A DNA stretch of 50,313 bases, taken from assembly GCA_046263195.1 (NCBI GenBank), contig JBHELG010000124.1:1-50313 (forward strand), in the 5' to 3' direction. Positions within the stretch are counted from its first letter, which is position 1, and each line of letters begins with the position of its first letter. This document shows, one piece after another, positions 24,853-34,592 of this stretch. Source of the DNA: JBHELG01 sp046263195. Its GTDB lineage: Bacteria > Actinomycetota > Nitriliruptoria > Nitriliruptorales > JAHWKO01. The notes under the pieces are model-generated. The model made no database searches and was not told the DNA's origin. It saw only the letters and a list, made by a program, of their open reading frames with translations. A program made the position numbers and the translations under genes.

Positions 24853-25665
24853 TCAGCTGGGCCTCCGGCGCCGCAAGGCTTCGTGCAGTGCCAGGGCCGC
24901 AGCGACCGAGGCGTTCAGCGACCCGACCTGCCCGCGCATCTCGATGGAGGCAAGGGCGTCACATCGCTCAGTCACGAGTCGTGACAGGCCTCTGCCTTCG
25001 GCGCCGACCACGATCGCGACCGGCTCACCGAGCAGGTCGCAGTCAAGGACTCCCAGCGCAGCAGTGGCGGCGAGACCCACCGTCCATATGCGGTTGCGGG
25101 CAAGGTCACCCAGAGCGCGGGTCAGGTTCGGCACCCGGGCCACAGGCAGATGGCTGAAGGCCCCAGCGGCCGCCTTCTCCGCTGCGGGACCGACGCTGGC
25201 CGACCGGCGTGCCGGCAGGATCAAGCCGTGGGCGCCGAGCGCCTCCGCGGTGCGAGCCACGGAACCCAGGTTGTGAGGATCGGTCACGCCATCCAGGGCC
25301 ACGAACAGAGGCGTCTCCGCGGCCGAAACGGCTTCGAGGAGCTCGTCGAGGCGCAGATAGTGGAACGGCGCAGCAATGGCGACGACCCCTTGGTGGGAGA
25401 CTTCCGCGAGGACGTCCAGCTGAGATCGTCTGCGCTCGCGCACCGGCACGCCGGCCTCTGCAGCCAGCTCGAGAATCTCGGAGAGGACGGGACTCGTACT
25501 GCGATCGCTCGCGAGCCAGAGGGCGCGGGGCGGGGAGATCGGACGGCGGCCGGCGAGGTGAGCGCGCAGCAGCTCCCGCACCGGGTGGAGCCCGGGCACC
25601 ACCCGGTCATTGTCTGACTGCCCGCCCCGGTCACCCCCGTCAGCGCCCCGCCGCTTCGCGTCCAC
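24853..25665 (-). CDS. rlmB: 23S rRNA (guanosine-2'-O-)-methyltransferase, TrmH/SpoU family
   Basis: The 270-residue protein has an N-terminal substrate-binding domain (VVPGLHPVRELLRAH) and the knotted SPOUT catalytic domain. SPOUT motifs are DPHNLGSVARTAEALGAHGL, VVGAEGRGLS and SLNASVAAALALHEA. RlmB methylates G2251 of 23S rRNA. The GTG at 25665 lies 2 bases after the cysS stop, so it belongs to the same operon. The chemistry is firm. The exact rRNA position rests on family assignment. Confidence 0.93.
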   Translation of the reverse strand: MDAKRRGADGGDRGGQSDNDRVVPGLHPVRELLRAHLAGRRPISPPRALWLASDRSTSPVLSEILELAAEAGVPVRERRRSQLDVLAEVSHQGVVAIAAPFHYLRLDELLEAVSAAETPLFVALDGVTDPHNLGSVARTAEALGAHGLILPARRSASVGPAAEKAAAGAFSHLPVARVPNLTRALGDLARNRIWTVGLAATAALGVLDCDLLGEPVAIVVGAEGRGLSRLVTERCDALASIEMRGQVGSLNASVAAALALHEALRRRRPS

Positions 25666-25667
25666 GT

Positions 25668-27173
<1,506 letters not shown>

Positions 27174-27333
27174 CGGCGCTCCGCTGTGGTCACAGGTTGC
27201 CTGCGGAGGCAGAGTAGTAGCGGTCTTGGGCAATAGGCCGTCACGGTCTTGGGCTGGTAAAAGGAGCGGCTGGAAACAGCTCGTGCTACCGGAGGTCAAC
27301 CACCCGGAAGGGCTCCCTGGAGCTTTCCTCTGG

Positions 27334-27813
27334 CTAGGTCTCGACGATGAGACAGGTTGCCCAGCAAGCTATCCCCTCCCCCCGTCCCACGGCGCCGATC
27401 CCATCGCTGCTCGTTATCTTCAGCGACACGGAAGCCACCGGCAGATCCAAGACGGACGCCAGGCGCTCTCGTATAGCCTGACGATGGGCGGCCAGACGAG
27501 GCCGTGTGGCGACGACCGTGCAATCGATGTTCCTCGCCCGCCATCCGGCGAGCCTGACCTCGGCGACGACGCGCCCCAGCAGGGTGAGCGATTCGGCTCC
27601 GGCCAGCGCGGGATCGTCGACGCCGAACACGGAACCCAGGTCACCCAGGGCCGCCGCCCCGAGCAGAGCATCCGCGAGCGCGTGAGCGACGACGTCGGCG
27701 TCGGAGTGCCCGGCAAGCCCCGGTGATCCCGGGACTACCACCCCGCCGAGCACGAGCGGCCGTTGCGGGTCGCTGCTGAAGGCGTGCACGTCCAGCCCGC
27801 TGCCGACTCTCAC
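27334..27813 (-). CDS. ispF: 2-C-methyl-D-erythritol 2,4-cyclodiphosphate synthase
   Basis: The 159-residue enzyme catalyses the fifth step of the MEP isoprenoid pathway. Metal and substrate motifs are clear: GLDVHAF at the start, GHSDADVVAHALADALLGAA, GDLGSVF, and the C-terminal KITSSDGIGAVGRGEGI. It normally forms a zinc-containing homotrimer. The GTG start overlaps the ispD stop (GTGA), giving coupled translation of consecutive pathway genes. Confidence 0.96.
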   Translation of the reverse strand: MRVGSGLDVHAFSSDPQRPLVLGGVVVPGSPGLAGHSDADVVAHALADALLGAAALGDLGSVFGVDDPALAGAESLTLLGRVVAEVRLAGWRARNIDCTVVATRPRLAAHRQAIRERLASVLDLPVASVSLKITSSDGIGAVGRGEGIACWATCLIVET

Positions 27814-28529
27814 CTCGTGGTCCCGAAGGCCGTAGGACGCGATCCCCGCACGATCGTCGCCACCAGGGCGAGGTCCTCGGGGAAAGTGATCTTCAGGTCG
27901 CGGGGATCGCCACGGACCAGCACGATCCGGCCGAGCACGGCTCCCGCGGCCCGTGCTTCCTCCACGAGGGCAAGGTCGTCCGTTGTATCGCGCCCGTCGG
28001 CCCACTCGAGCGTCGCTTCGAGTACGTCACGGCGGACGACCTGCGGGGTGTGCACGGCCCACAGGCCACCCCGGCCGACAGTGCCCAGCACGTCTCCGTC
28101 CGGCCTGACGCGCTTGAGCGTGTCGGCCACGGGAAGCCCAGGGGCCGCCGCTATGACCTTCCCGGCGAGGGCGTCGATCACGCGAGCCATCACGACGGGA
28201 GGGACGAGGGGACGCGCGGCGTCATGGATGGCCACCGCCTCGGCGGAGGATCCAACCGCCCCCACCCCGGCTCGCACGCTGGCCGCCCGGGTGGGACCGC
28301 CGCGCACGAGCCTGACCTGATCGCCTACGACCTCCCGGAACGAATCCTCTCTCCCAGGCGGGTGGACGACCACGAACTCGGTGACGGCATGCACGGCTCG
28401 CATGGTTGTGAGAGCGAGCTCCAGAAGAGTGCGTCCGTCGACCTCGAGGAGTGCCTTCGGACGGAGTGCCCCGACCTCGCCGAGCCGGCTCCCGTGCCCG
28501 GCTGCGACGATGACGGCGGCGACGGTCAC
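27810..28529 (-). CDS. ispD: 2-C-methyl-D-erythritol 4-phosphate cytidylyltransferase
   Basis: This 239-residue nucleotidyltransferase has the CTP-binding signature VIVAAGHGSRLG. RPKALLEVDGRTLLELAL, an IHDAARPLVP motif and TDDLALVEEA follow. It makes CDP-methylerythritol in the MEP pathway. The GTG at 28529 is preceded by GAGGAGCAAGC. It lies between carD (43 bases upstream) and ispF, an arrangement common in actinobacteria. Confidence 0.96.
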   Translation of the reverse strand: MTVAAVIVAAGHGSRLGEVGALRPKALLEVDGRTLLELALTTMRAVHAVTEFVVVHPPGREDSFREVVGDQVRLVRGGPTRAASVRAGVGAVGSSAEAVAIHDAARPLVPPVVMARVIDALAGKVIAAAPGLPVADTLKRVRPDGDVLGTVGRGGLWAVHTPQVVRRDVLEATLEWADGRDTTDDLALVEEARAAGAVLGRIVLVRGDPRDLKITFPEDLALVATIVRGSRPTAFGTTR

Positions 28530-28572
28530 GCTTGCTCCTCCTCACGGAGGCTGCGAAGACCGCGGAGAGCGT

Positions 28573-29064
28573 TTACGCCTGCGACTCAGCCAGGGTGCGG
28601 TTGACGAGCTCTTCGGCCTTCTCCTCGTCCTTCTTGATGGCGACCGCGAGTTCGGAGAGCAGGATCTGCTTCGCCTTCGAGAGCATGCGTTTCTCACCCG
28701 CCGACAGGCCCTTCTCCTTGTCGCGGGTGGCCAGGTTCCGCACGACCTCCGCAACCTGGTAGATGTCACCGGAGCGGAGCTTTTCGTAGTTGGCCTTGAA
28801 TCGGCGCGACCAGTTACCGGCCTGCTTGCCCTCTGGTTGCCGGAGGATGTCGAGAACCTTCTCGACCTCCTTCTTCGACACGACGTTGCGGATCCCGCAC
28901 TCCTCGATTGAGTCGGAGGGAACCATGACGGTCAGATCGCCGTAGGTGAGGCGGAGCACGAAGTAGTTCCGCACCTCGCCTTTGAGCTGTCTTGTCTCGA
29001 CCTTCTCGATCACTGCGGCGCCGTGGTGGGGATAGATGACGGTGTCGCCGATGCTGAAGGTCAT
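28573..29064 (-). CDS. carD: CarD/CdnL-type RNA polymerase-binding transcription regulator
   Basis: The 163-residue protein has the N-terminal Tudor-like RNA-polymerase-interacting domain (FSIGDTVIYPHHGAAVIEKVE, then NYFVLRLTYGDLTVMVP). The helical C-terminal domain has the conserved NWSRRFKANYEKLRSGD segment, whose Trp wedges into promoter DNA. CarD stabilises open complexes at rRNA and housekeeping promoters. The ATG at 29064 has GGAGCGCCCTGTT upstream. A promoter with a palindrome lies about 170-195 bases upstream. Confidence 0.97.
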   Translation of the reverse strand: MTFSIGDTVIYPHHGAAVIEKVETRQLKGEVRNYFVLRLTYGDLTVMVPSDSIEECGIRNVVSKKEVEKVLDILRQPEGKQAGNWSRRFKANYEKLRSGDIYQVAEVVRNLATRDKEKGLSAGEKRMLSKAKQILLSELAVAIKKDEEKAEELVNRTLAESQA

Positions 29065-29413
29065 AACAGGGCGCTCCTTCTGCTGCGTGCGAGCGGAGTC
29101 GTGCGTGCCGAGGATGGAATCCTGGATGCGGGGCGGAGACGGAGCCCGTACGATTTTTGGTCACCCTCCGTAACTTACACCGCCGCGCGCCTTGCCAGCA
29201 CCGAGAGCGTGTGGGCTGACGTAGACGTCAGGGTACCACGTGTCGAGGTTCCCGCTCAACCGTGAAACCCCTGGTCAGGGACCCACAGCAGCCTGTCAGC
29301 GCGGGCGTCTTGTCCAAGCGACCCATCGCGTCCTGACAGGGAGCCAAGGGCACGCAACTCGGAGCGTAGTGCTGGCTGAGCGAGGGGCTACCATAACGTA
29401 GGGCCCGGGCTTT
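29065..29413. other. Intergenic region upstream of carD
   Basis: This 349-base spacer between disA and carD holds no gene. It contains the carD promoter candidate and the 16-bp palindrome listed separately. I see no good terminator after disA. Confidence 0.6.
29216..29259 (-). promoter_or_regulatory. Candidate carD promoter with overlapping palindrome
   Basis: On the minus strand TTGAGC (29254-29259) and TACCCT (29230-29235) form a -35/-10 pair with 18-base spacing. A perfect inverted repeat CTGACGT-AG-ACGTCAG (29216-29231) overlaps the -10 edge and the expected start site. This looks like an operator-controlled promoter for carD-ispD-ispF-cysS-rlmB. No regulator can be named. Confidence 0.45.
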
Positions 29414-30484
29414 TCATACGTAACGCTCGAGTAAGGACGATTCTGCCAGACGGGCGAACCCTTCCTTGATGGCCCGCGCGCGTGTTTCGCCCACACCTTC
29501 CACCTGATCGAGGTCTTCGAGACTTGCGCCCATCACGCCTTGGAGATTCTCGAAGCGCTTGATGAGCTTCGTGATGATCACATCGGGCAGTCGGGGGATC
29601 CTGCTCAAGAGCCGGTAGCCGCGGGGCGCGACCTGGCGGTCGAGTTCGTCCGGCTCGTAGCCGAGTATCTTCGCCAGACGGTCGAGGTCGAGCAGTTCCT
29701 CCGTCGACAGCTCATTCAGCTCCTGCAGCACGTCCTCGAGCCGGCGGGGGCGGTCGGCGAGGTAGTCCTGAACGACGAGGGCACGCTCGCCTTCCACCTG
29801 CGTCATGAGCTCATCCAGTTGAAGCTGGATGAGGCGCCCCTCGGTCCCGAGCTCGATGACGTAGTCCTCGATCTCTTCAGCGATTCGTACCACCATCTCG
29901 GCACGCTGCAGCACCTGGACGACATCGCGTACGGTGACGTTGTCCTCGATTTCCAGCGCCGAGAGGGAGGCTGATCCTTCGTCGAGACGCGCTCGGTAGC
30001 GCTCGAGCGTGGCCAGCGCCTGGTTGGCGCGAAACAGCAGCGACGAGACCTCTTCGAGCACGTGCTTACCGTGATCGAGGTACAGGGTGACGATCCGCAT
30101 GGAGGCCGAAACCGAGATCACCGGTTGCTTCGTCTGCTTCGCGACCCGCTCCGCAGAGCGGTGACGCGTGCCGGTCTCGTCGGTTGGGATCCCAGGGTTG
30201 GGCACGAGGTGCACGTTCGCCCGCAGGATCTTATCCGCGTTCTCGGACAGGATGATGGCGCCGTCCATCTTCGCGAGCTCCGACAGGCGCTGGGCGGTGC
30301 AATTGATGCGCACGTCGAAGCCACCGGAGGCCACCGCCTCCACAGCTGGTGTCATGCCGATGACGATGAGGGCACCGCGGGAGCTACGGATGATGCGCTG
30401 AAGCCCCTCCCGGAGCACCGTGCCGGGCGCGAGCCGGGCGTGCACGGCGCGGAACGCAGCATCGCGCGGCCGCTGCTCTTGCAC
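29414..30484 (-). CDS. disA: Diadenylate cyclase / DNA integrity scanning protein DisA
   Basis: The 356-residue protein has the DAC domain motifs DGA at 74-76 and RHR at 107-109, which form the ATP-binding site for c-di-AMP synthesis. A central helical spine follows. A C-terminal helix-hairpin-helix DNA-binding domain has LEDLDQVEGVGETRARAI. DisA scans DNA and stops making c-di-AMP at branched structures. The GTG at 30484 has GGAGGTCGGG upstream. It follows radA by 59 bases, the classic radA-disA pair. Confidence 0.97.
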   Translation of the reverse strand: MQEQRPRDAAFRAVHARLAPGTVLREGLQRIIRSSRGALIVIGMTPAVEAVASGGFDVRINCTAQRLSELAKMDGAIILSENADKILRANVHLVPNPGIPTDETGTRHRSAERVAKQTKQPVISVSASMRIVTLYLDHGKHVLEEVSSLLFRANQALATLERYRARLDEGSASLSALEIEDNVTVRDVVQVLQRAEMVVRIAEEIEDYVIELGTEGRLIQLQLDELMTQVEGERALVVQDYLADRPRRLEDVLQELNELSTEELLDLDRLAKILGYEPDELDRQVAPRGYRLLSRIPRLPDVIITKLIKRFENLQGVMGASLEDLDQVEGVGETRARAIKEGFARLAESSLLERYV

Positions 30485-30543
30485 CCCGACCTCCGGCAGT
30501 GTCCGTGTCCGTATCGGTAGGAGCGTATCGACCCAAGGGACGG

Positions 30544-31989
30544 TCAGCGACCGATACAGGGACTAAGGGGCGACAGGCCCCTCATGTCGCCCTGTTCTCC
30601 TGTGTCCCCGGATGCGCCGCCGCGACCGTGACGGAAGGCGCTACTGCCGGTGAGTAACGCTCCCATGGCATCCTGGACGTTCCGCACCCGGTGCAGTCTC
30701 AAGGCGTTGGCCTCCCCGTCATGGCTCGCGGGTACGAGCGCGGCCGAGAAGCCGAGCCGGGCCGCCTCCGCCAGGCGTCGGGTGAGGTGCGGGACGGCAC
30801 GTACCTCACCGGCCAGGCCGACCTCCCCGATGGCTACGAGGCTGGGCGGTAGCCGGCGATCGAGGCGGGAGGACGCGATGGCGAGACAAAGGGCGAGGTC
30901 CGCGGCGGGTTCGCGCAACCGGACCCCGCCCACCGCGGCCGCGAACAGGTCATGCTGTCCGAGCTTGACCCCGCAGCGCCGCTCGAGCACCGCCACGAGC
31001 AAGGCGAGGCGTGATTGGTCCAATCCGCTGGCCTGTCGTCGCGGCATGGCCAGACGCGTCCGAGCGACAAGCGCCTGCACCTCGAGGGTCAGAGGACGGG
31101 GGCCCTCCATGGCAACGGTAACTGCCACGCCGCTCGACTCGGTTGGGTGACCGGCTAGAAACAACCGCGAGGGGTCCCCCACCTCCCGAAGGCCCTCGTC
31201 TGCCATCTCCAGGCAGCCCACCTCTCCCGTGGCTCCGAACCGGTTCTTCACGGCGCGGAGCAGCCTGAGAGCATGATGACGATCACCCTCGAAGGCGAGT
31301 ACGACGTCCACCATGTGCTCGAGCACTCGAGGGCCGGCGATGACGCCCTCCTTGGTGACGTGTCCAACGAGGAGCATCCCGGTCGAGGTCTGCTTCGCGA
31401 CTCGCACGAGTGCCGCGGCGCACGCACGTACCTGTGCGACCGAACCAGCAGCCGCTGCGACGCCGCCGTCGCTGATGGCCTGGATGGAGTCGAGTAGAAG
31501 GATGGAGGGACGGTGGGTTTCGAGCAGGTCGAGCACTGCTTGCAACGACGTCTCCGAGGCGACGAGCAGCTGCTGCCCCATCGCTCCGAGTCGCTCCGCA
31601 CGCAGGCGCATCTGCCTGGTGGACTCCTCACCCGAGACGTAGAGCACGTCACGGCCGGTCGCGGCAATCTCGTAGGCGATCTGGAGCAGGAGCGTGGACT
31701 TTCCGATCCCCGGCTCACCGCCGATGAGTGCGACGACGCCTGGCACGAGTCCTCCTCCGAGGACACGGTCCACCTCCCCGATCCCGGTGGGAATGCGGTC
31801 AAAGCCGTACAGGGGAACGTGGGTGATGGGATCCGCCGGAGCCGCCTTGGGTTCGGAAGTGGGCGCGGATCTCGTGGCAGTCTCCTGCTCCATCGCGCCC
31901 CAAGCCTCACAAGCCGGGCAGCGTCCGGTCCAGCGGGGCTGGGTGTGGCCGCACTCGGCACAGCGAAAAGCGGTGCGGGGTTTTGCCAT
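30544..31989 (-). CDS. radA: DNA repair protein RadA
   Basis: This 481-residue protein has the N-terminal C4 zinc finger (Cys10, Cys13, Cys24, Cys27), Walker A GGEPGIGKST at 90-99, the RadA-specific KNRFG motif at 247-251, and a C-terminal Lon-protease-like domain. RadA is a hexameric branch-migration helicase in recombination. The ATG at 31989 is preceded by GGGAGAGGATC. A short unrelated Gly/Arg-rich tail ends the protein. Confidence 0.97.
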   Translation of the reverse strand: MAKPRTAFRCAECGHTQPRWTGRCPACEAWGAMEQETATRSAPTSEPKAAPADPITHVPLYGFDRIPTGIGEVDRVLGGGLVPGVVALIGGEPGIGKSTLLLQIAYEIAATGRDVLYVSGEESTRQMRLRAERLGAMGQQLLVASETSLQAVLDLLETHRPSILLLDSIQAISDGGVAAAAGSVAQVRACAAALVRVAKQTSTGMLLVGHVTKEGVIAGPRVLEHMVDVVLAFEGDRHHALRLLRAVKNRFGATGEVGCLEMADEGLREVGDPSRLFLAGHPTESSGVAVTVAMEGPRPLTLEVQALVARTRLAMPRRQASGLDQSRLALLVAVLERRCGVKLGQHDLFAAAVGGVRLREPAADLALCLAIASSRLDRRLPPSLVAIGEVGLAGEVRAVPHLTRRLAEAARLGFSAALVPASHDGEANALRLHRVRNVQDAMGALLTGSSAFRHGRGGASGDTGEQGDMRGLSPLSPCIGR

Positions 31990-32196
31990 GATCCTCTCCC
32001 TGCTCGGTCCTCGGCCCCACTTGCGCGTCTTGGGCGATCTTGTCACGGTCGTGCCACGCTCCGGCAGGGAGCGTGCTCGGGTCTCCGGTCCAGAGACCTT
32101 CCGACGGTACGGCGGGGGGGTGACATGGGGTTCGACCGCGTCAGCAGTGCTGGCGCCGACACATGCGCCACCCGGAAGGCCAGCTGAGCGGGGGAG

Positions 32197-33591
32197 TTAG
32201 GAGAGTTCCTCCCTCGCGGCGAGCTCGACCGCCTCGGCCACCGCAGGTGCGACCTTCCGGTTGAATGGGCTGGGGATGATGTAGGTGGCTCCCAACTCGT
32301 CGTCGCTGACGATGCCGGCAATCGCCTGGGCCGCAGCCACCAGCATGCGCTGAGTGAAAGCGCGGGCGTCGGCGTCGAGCGCGCCTCTGAAGACGCCCGG
32401 GAACGCGAGCACGTTGTTGACCTGGTTCGGATAGTCCGAGCGACCGGTGGCAACCACCGCTGCTTTCTCACGTGCCGCGGCCGGGTCGACTTCCGGATCA
32501 GGGTTTGCGAGCGCGAACACGATGGGGTCGTCGGCCATCCGCTCGAGGTCGTCGGGGTCGAGCAGGTTTGGTGCGCTCACTCCGACGAGCACGTCGGCAC
32601 CGTCGAGCGCGTCGAGCAGCTCTCCCTGCCGACCGTCGTGGTTCGTGTGCTCCGCGAGCCAGCGCTTCTTGTCCTGCAGGTCACTGCGACCACGGTGAAT
32701 GATGCCTCGGGTGTCGACCACGACGAGGTCACCGACCCCCTGGGCGAGGAGCAGCTCGGCGCTCGCAGTCCCCCCGGCACCTGCCCCGACGATGGCTACC
32801 CGCACCTCACTGAGCTTCTTGCCGACGAGCCTCAGCGCGTTCTCCAGCGCCGCCAACACGACAATCGCCGTGCCGTCCTGGTCGTCGTGGAACACAGGTA
32901 TGTCGAGGGACTCGACCAGCCGCTCTTCGACCTCGAAGCAGCGCGGTGCGGCGACGTCCTCGAGGTTGATGCCGCCGTACACCGGCGCGAGCAGTTCCAC
33001 CGTGCGGACGATTTCGTCGTTCTCCTGCGTATCCAGGCACACCGGCCAGGCATCGACGTCAGCGAACTCCTTGAACAGGATGGCCTTGCCCTCCATGACC
33101 GGAAGAGCAGCGATCGGACCGATGTTGCCGAGCCCGAGGACGGCCGAACCGTCGCTCACGATCGCCACGGTGCGCCCCTTGATGGTGAAGCTGCGGGCGT
33201 CCTCCGGCTTGCCGACGAGAGCTTGGCTCACCCGAGCCACACCGGGCGTGTAGGCCAAGGAGAGGTCGTCGCGGGTCTGGATGGAGATCCTCGCGCGGAC
33301 CTCGAGCTTGCCACCTTTGTGGACTTGGAAGGTCCTGTCGCTGACGTCGTGGACCTCCACGCCCTCCGTCCCCGCGACAGCGGCCGAGATGCGCTCGGCG
33401 TGCTCGTCGTCCCAGGCCTTGGCTGTGACGTCGACAACGATCCGCTCGTTGCTCGACTGGACGACGTCGACCGCCGTGACCCCCCCACCCTCCTCTCCCA
33501 CGGCGGTCGTGACCCGTCCGATGGCGCCGGGGTCGTCAGGGTGAAGATGCAGTCGCATCGTTATCGAGTACGAGACCCTTCCGATGGGCAT
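32197..33591 (-). CDS. NAD-dependent malic enzyme with N-terminal ACT domain
   Basis: The 464-residue protein begins with an ACT-type regulatory domain (about residues 10-85). The malic enzyme core follows: LAYTPGVARVSQAL, IVSDGSAVLGLGNIGP, an FKEFADVDAWPVCLDT substrate region, FHDDQDGTAIVVLAAL, and the dinucleotide-binding VAIVGAGAGGTASAELL. It decarboxylates malate to pyruvate. ACT domains usually bind amino acids, so allosteric control is likely. The ATG at 33591 is used. A second ATG at 33558 would trim 11 residues. It lies between mutY and radA. Confidence 0.94.
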   Translation of the reverse strand: MPIGRVSYSITMRLHLHPDDPGAIGRVTTAVGEEGGGVTAVDVVQSSNERIVVDVTAKAWDDEHAERISAAVAGTEGVEVHDVSDRTFQVHKGGKLEVRARISIQTRDDLSLAYTPGVARVSQALVGKPEDARSFTIKGRTVAIVSDGSAVLGLGNIGPIAALPVMEGKAILFKEFADVDAWPVCLDTQENDEIVRTVELLAPVYGGINLEDVAAPRCFEVEERLVESLDIPVFHDDQDGTAIVVLAALENALRLVGKKLSEVRVAIVGAGAGGTASAELLLAQGVGDLVVVDTRGIIHRGRSDLQDKKRWLAEHTNHDGRQGELLDALDGADVLVGVSAPNLLDPDDLERMADDPIVFALANPDPEVDPAAAREKAAVVATGRSDYPNQVNNVLAFPGVFRGALDADARAFTQRMLVAAAQAIAGIVSDDELGATYIIPSPFNRKVAPAVAEAVELAAREELS

Positions 33592-33675
33592 CCCACGCCA
33601 CCCCCTACAGGCCCAAGACCGCTACTCCGACGTCCCGGGAAACCAAGAGCGCTCCTCCGTCTCCCTCCCAGGGTC

Positions 33676-34566
33676 TCAGAGCATTGGTGCGGTCGGAAGG
33701 ACGAGGAACCCGTCGACGAGTTCAGCGAGACCCTCGTCGATGAGCGCTTCGACGACCTGTTGTGCTCGCTGCCGGTCCTCCGGCCAGCCACTGGCTTCAG
33801 GCGCCCGGGCGAGCGGGAGGGGACCGGCACGCAAGACCCGTACGAGCCGCCCCCTCCCCTGCCGATCGGAGCCGGCGAAGCGCGCCTGCCGCGAGGAACT
33901 GCCGGCTGTCCCTTCAGCGGGATCCGGCCGCTGCCAACCGGTCGCCGCCCATGAACACTGGGAGAGGACGGGACAGTCGTCACAGCGGGGTACCCGTCGC
34001 ACACAGACGCCTGCCCCCAGGTCCATCATCGCCTGGTTCCAGTCGCGGCTGCGCCGGACTGGCACCATGGAGTCCGCCAGACGTTGGGCCTCAGGCCGGT
34101 CCAAGCGTCGCCCCGCCACGGCCCGGGCGAGCACCCGGGCGGCGTTCGTGTCGAGCACGCCCCAGTCCTGACCGAAGGCGAGCGAGAGGACCGCCCGTGC
34201 CGTGTACGGCCCCACACCGGGCAGAGAAAGCAGCGCGTCGAGGTCGTCTGGTATGTGGCCGCCGTAATGGTGGACGATGATGTGAGCCGCGCGGTGCAGG
34301 CTGACCGCCCGTCGGTTGTAACCCAGGCCGTCCCAGTGACGCAGTACCTCCGCAGGGGACGCGGCGGCGCAGGCGAGCGGAGTCGGGAAGGTGGCGAGGA
34401 AGTCGCGGTAGCGGGGGACCACCCGCGCTGTCTGCGTCTGCTGGAGCATGGTCTCCGCGACGAGAACCGGCCATGGCTCCCGGGTCCACCGCCACGGCAG
34501 ATCCGCCCGCCGTCCTGAGCCCCACTCGAGCACGGCCCTCCTGAACGCGGAACGAGGGCGTGCCAC
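33676..34566 (-). CDS. mutY: A/G-specific adenine DNA glycosylase
   Basis: The 296-residue enzyme has the catalytic Glu38 in AETMLQQT, the helix-hairpin-helix LPGVGPYTARAV with Asp139, and the [4Fe-4S] ligands Cys188, Cys195, Cys198 and Cys204 in exact MutY spacing. It removes adenine opposite 8-oxoguanine. The C-terminus is short, so the 8-oxoG-recognition domain of E. coli MutY is reduced or missing, as in many actinobacterial forms. The GTG at 34566 has GGAG close upstream. It follows selB by 26 bases. Confidence 0.94.
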   Translation of the reverse strand: MARPRSAFRRAVLEWGSGRRADLPWRWTREPWPVLVAETMLQQTQTARVVPRYRDFLATFPTPLACAAASPAEVLRHWDGLGYNRRAVSLHRAAHIIVHHYGGHIPDDLDALLSLPGVGPYTARAVLSLAFGQDWGVLDTNAARVLARAVAGRRLDRPEAQRLADSMVPVRRSRDWNQAMMDLGAGVCVRRVPRCDDCPVLSQCSWAATGWQRPDPAEGTAGSSSRQARFAGSDRQGRGRLVRVLRAGPLPLARAPEASGWPEDRQRAQQVVEALIDEGLAELVDGFLVLPTAPML

Positions 34567-34592
34567 GGGCTCCGGGGTCGGGAATGGCGAGG

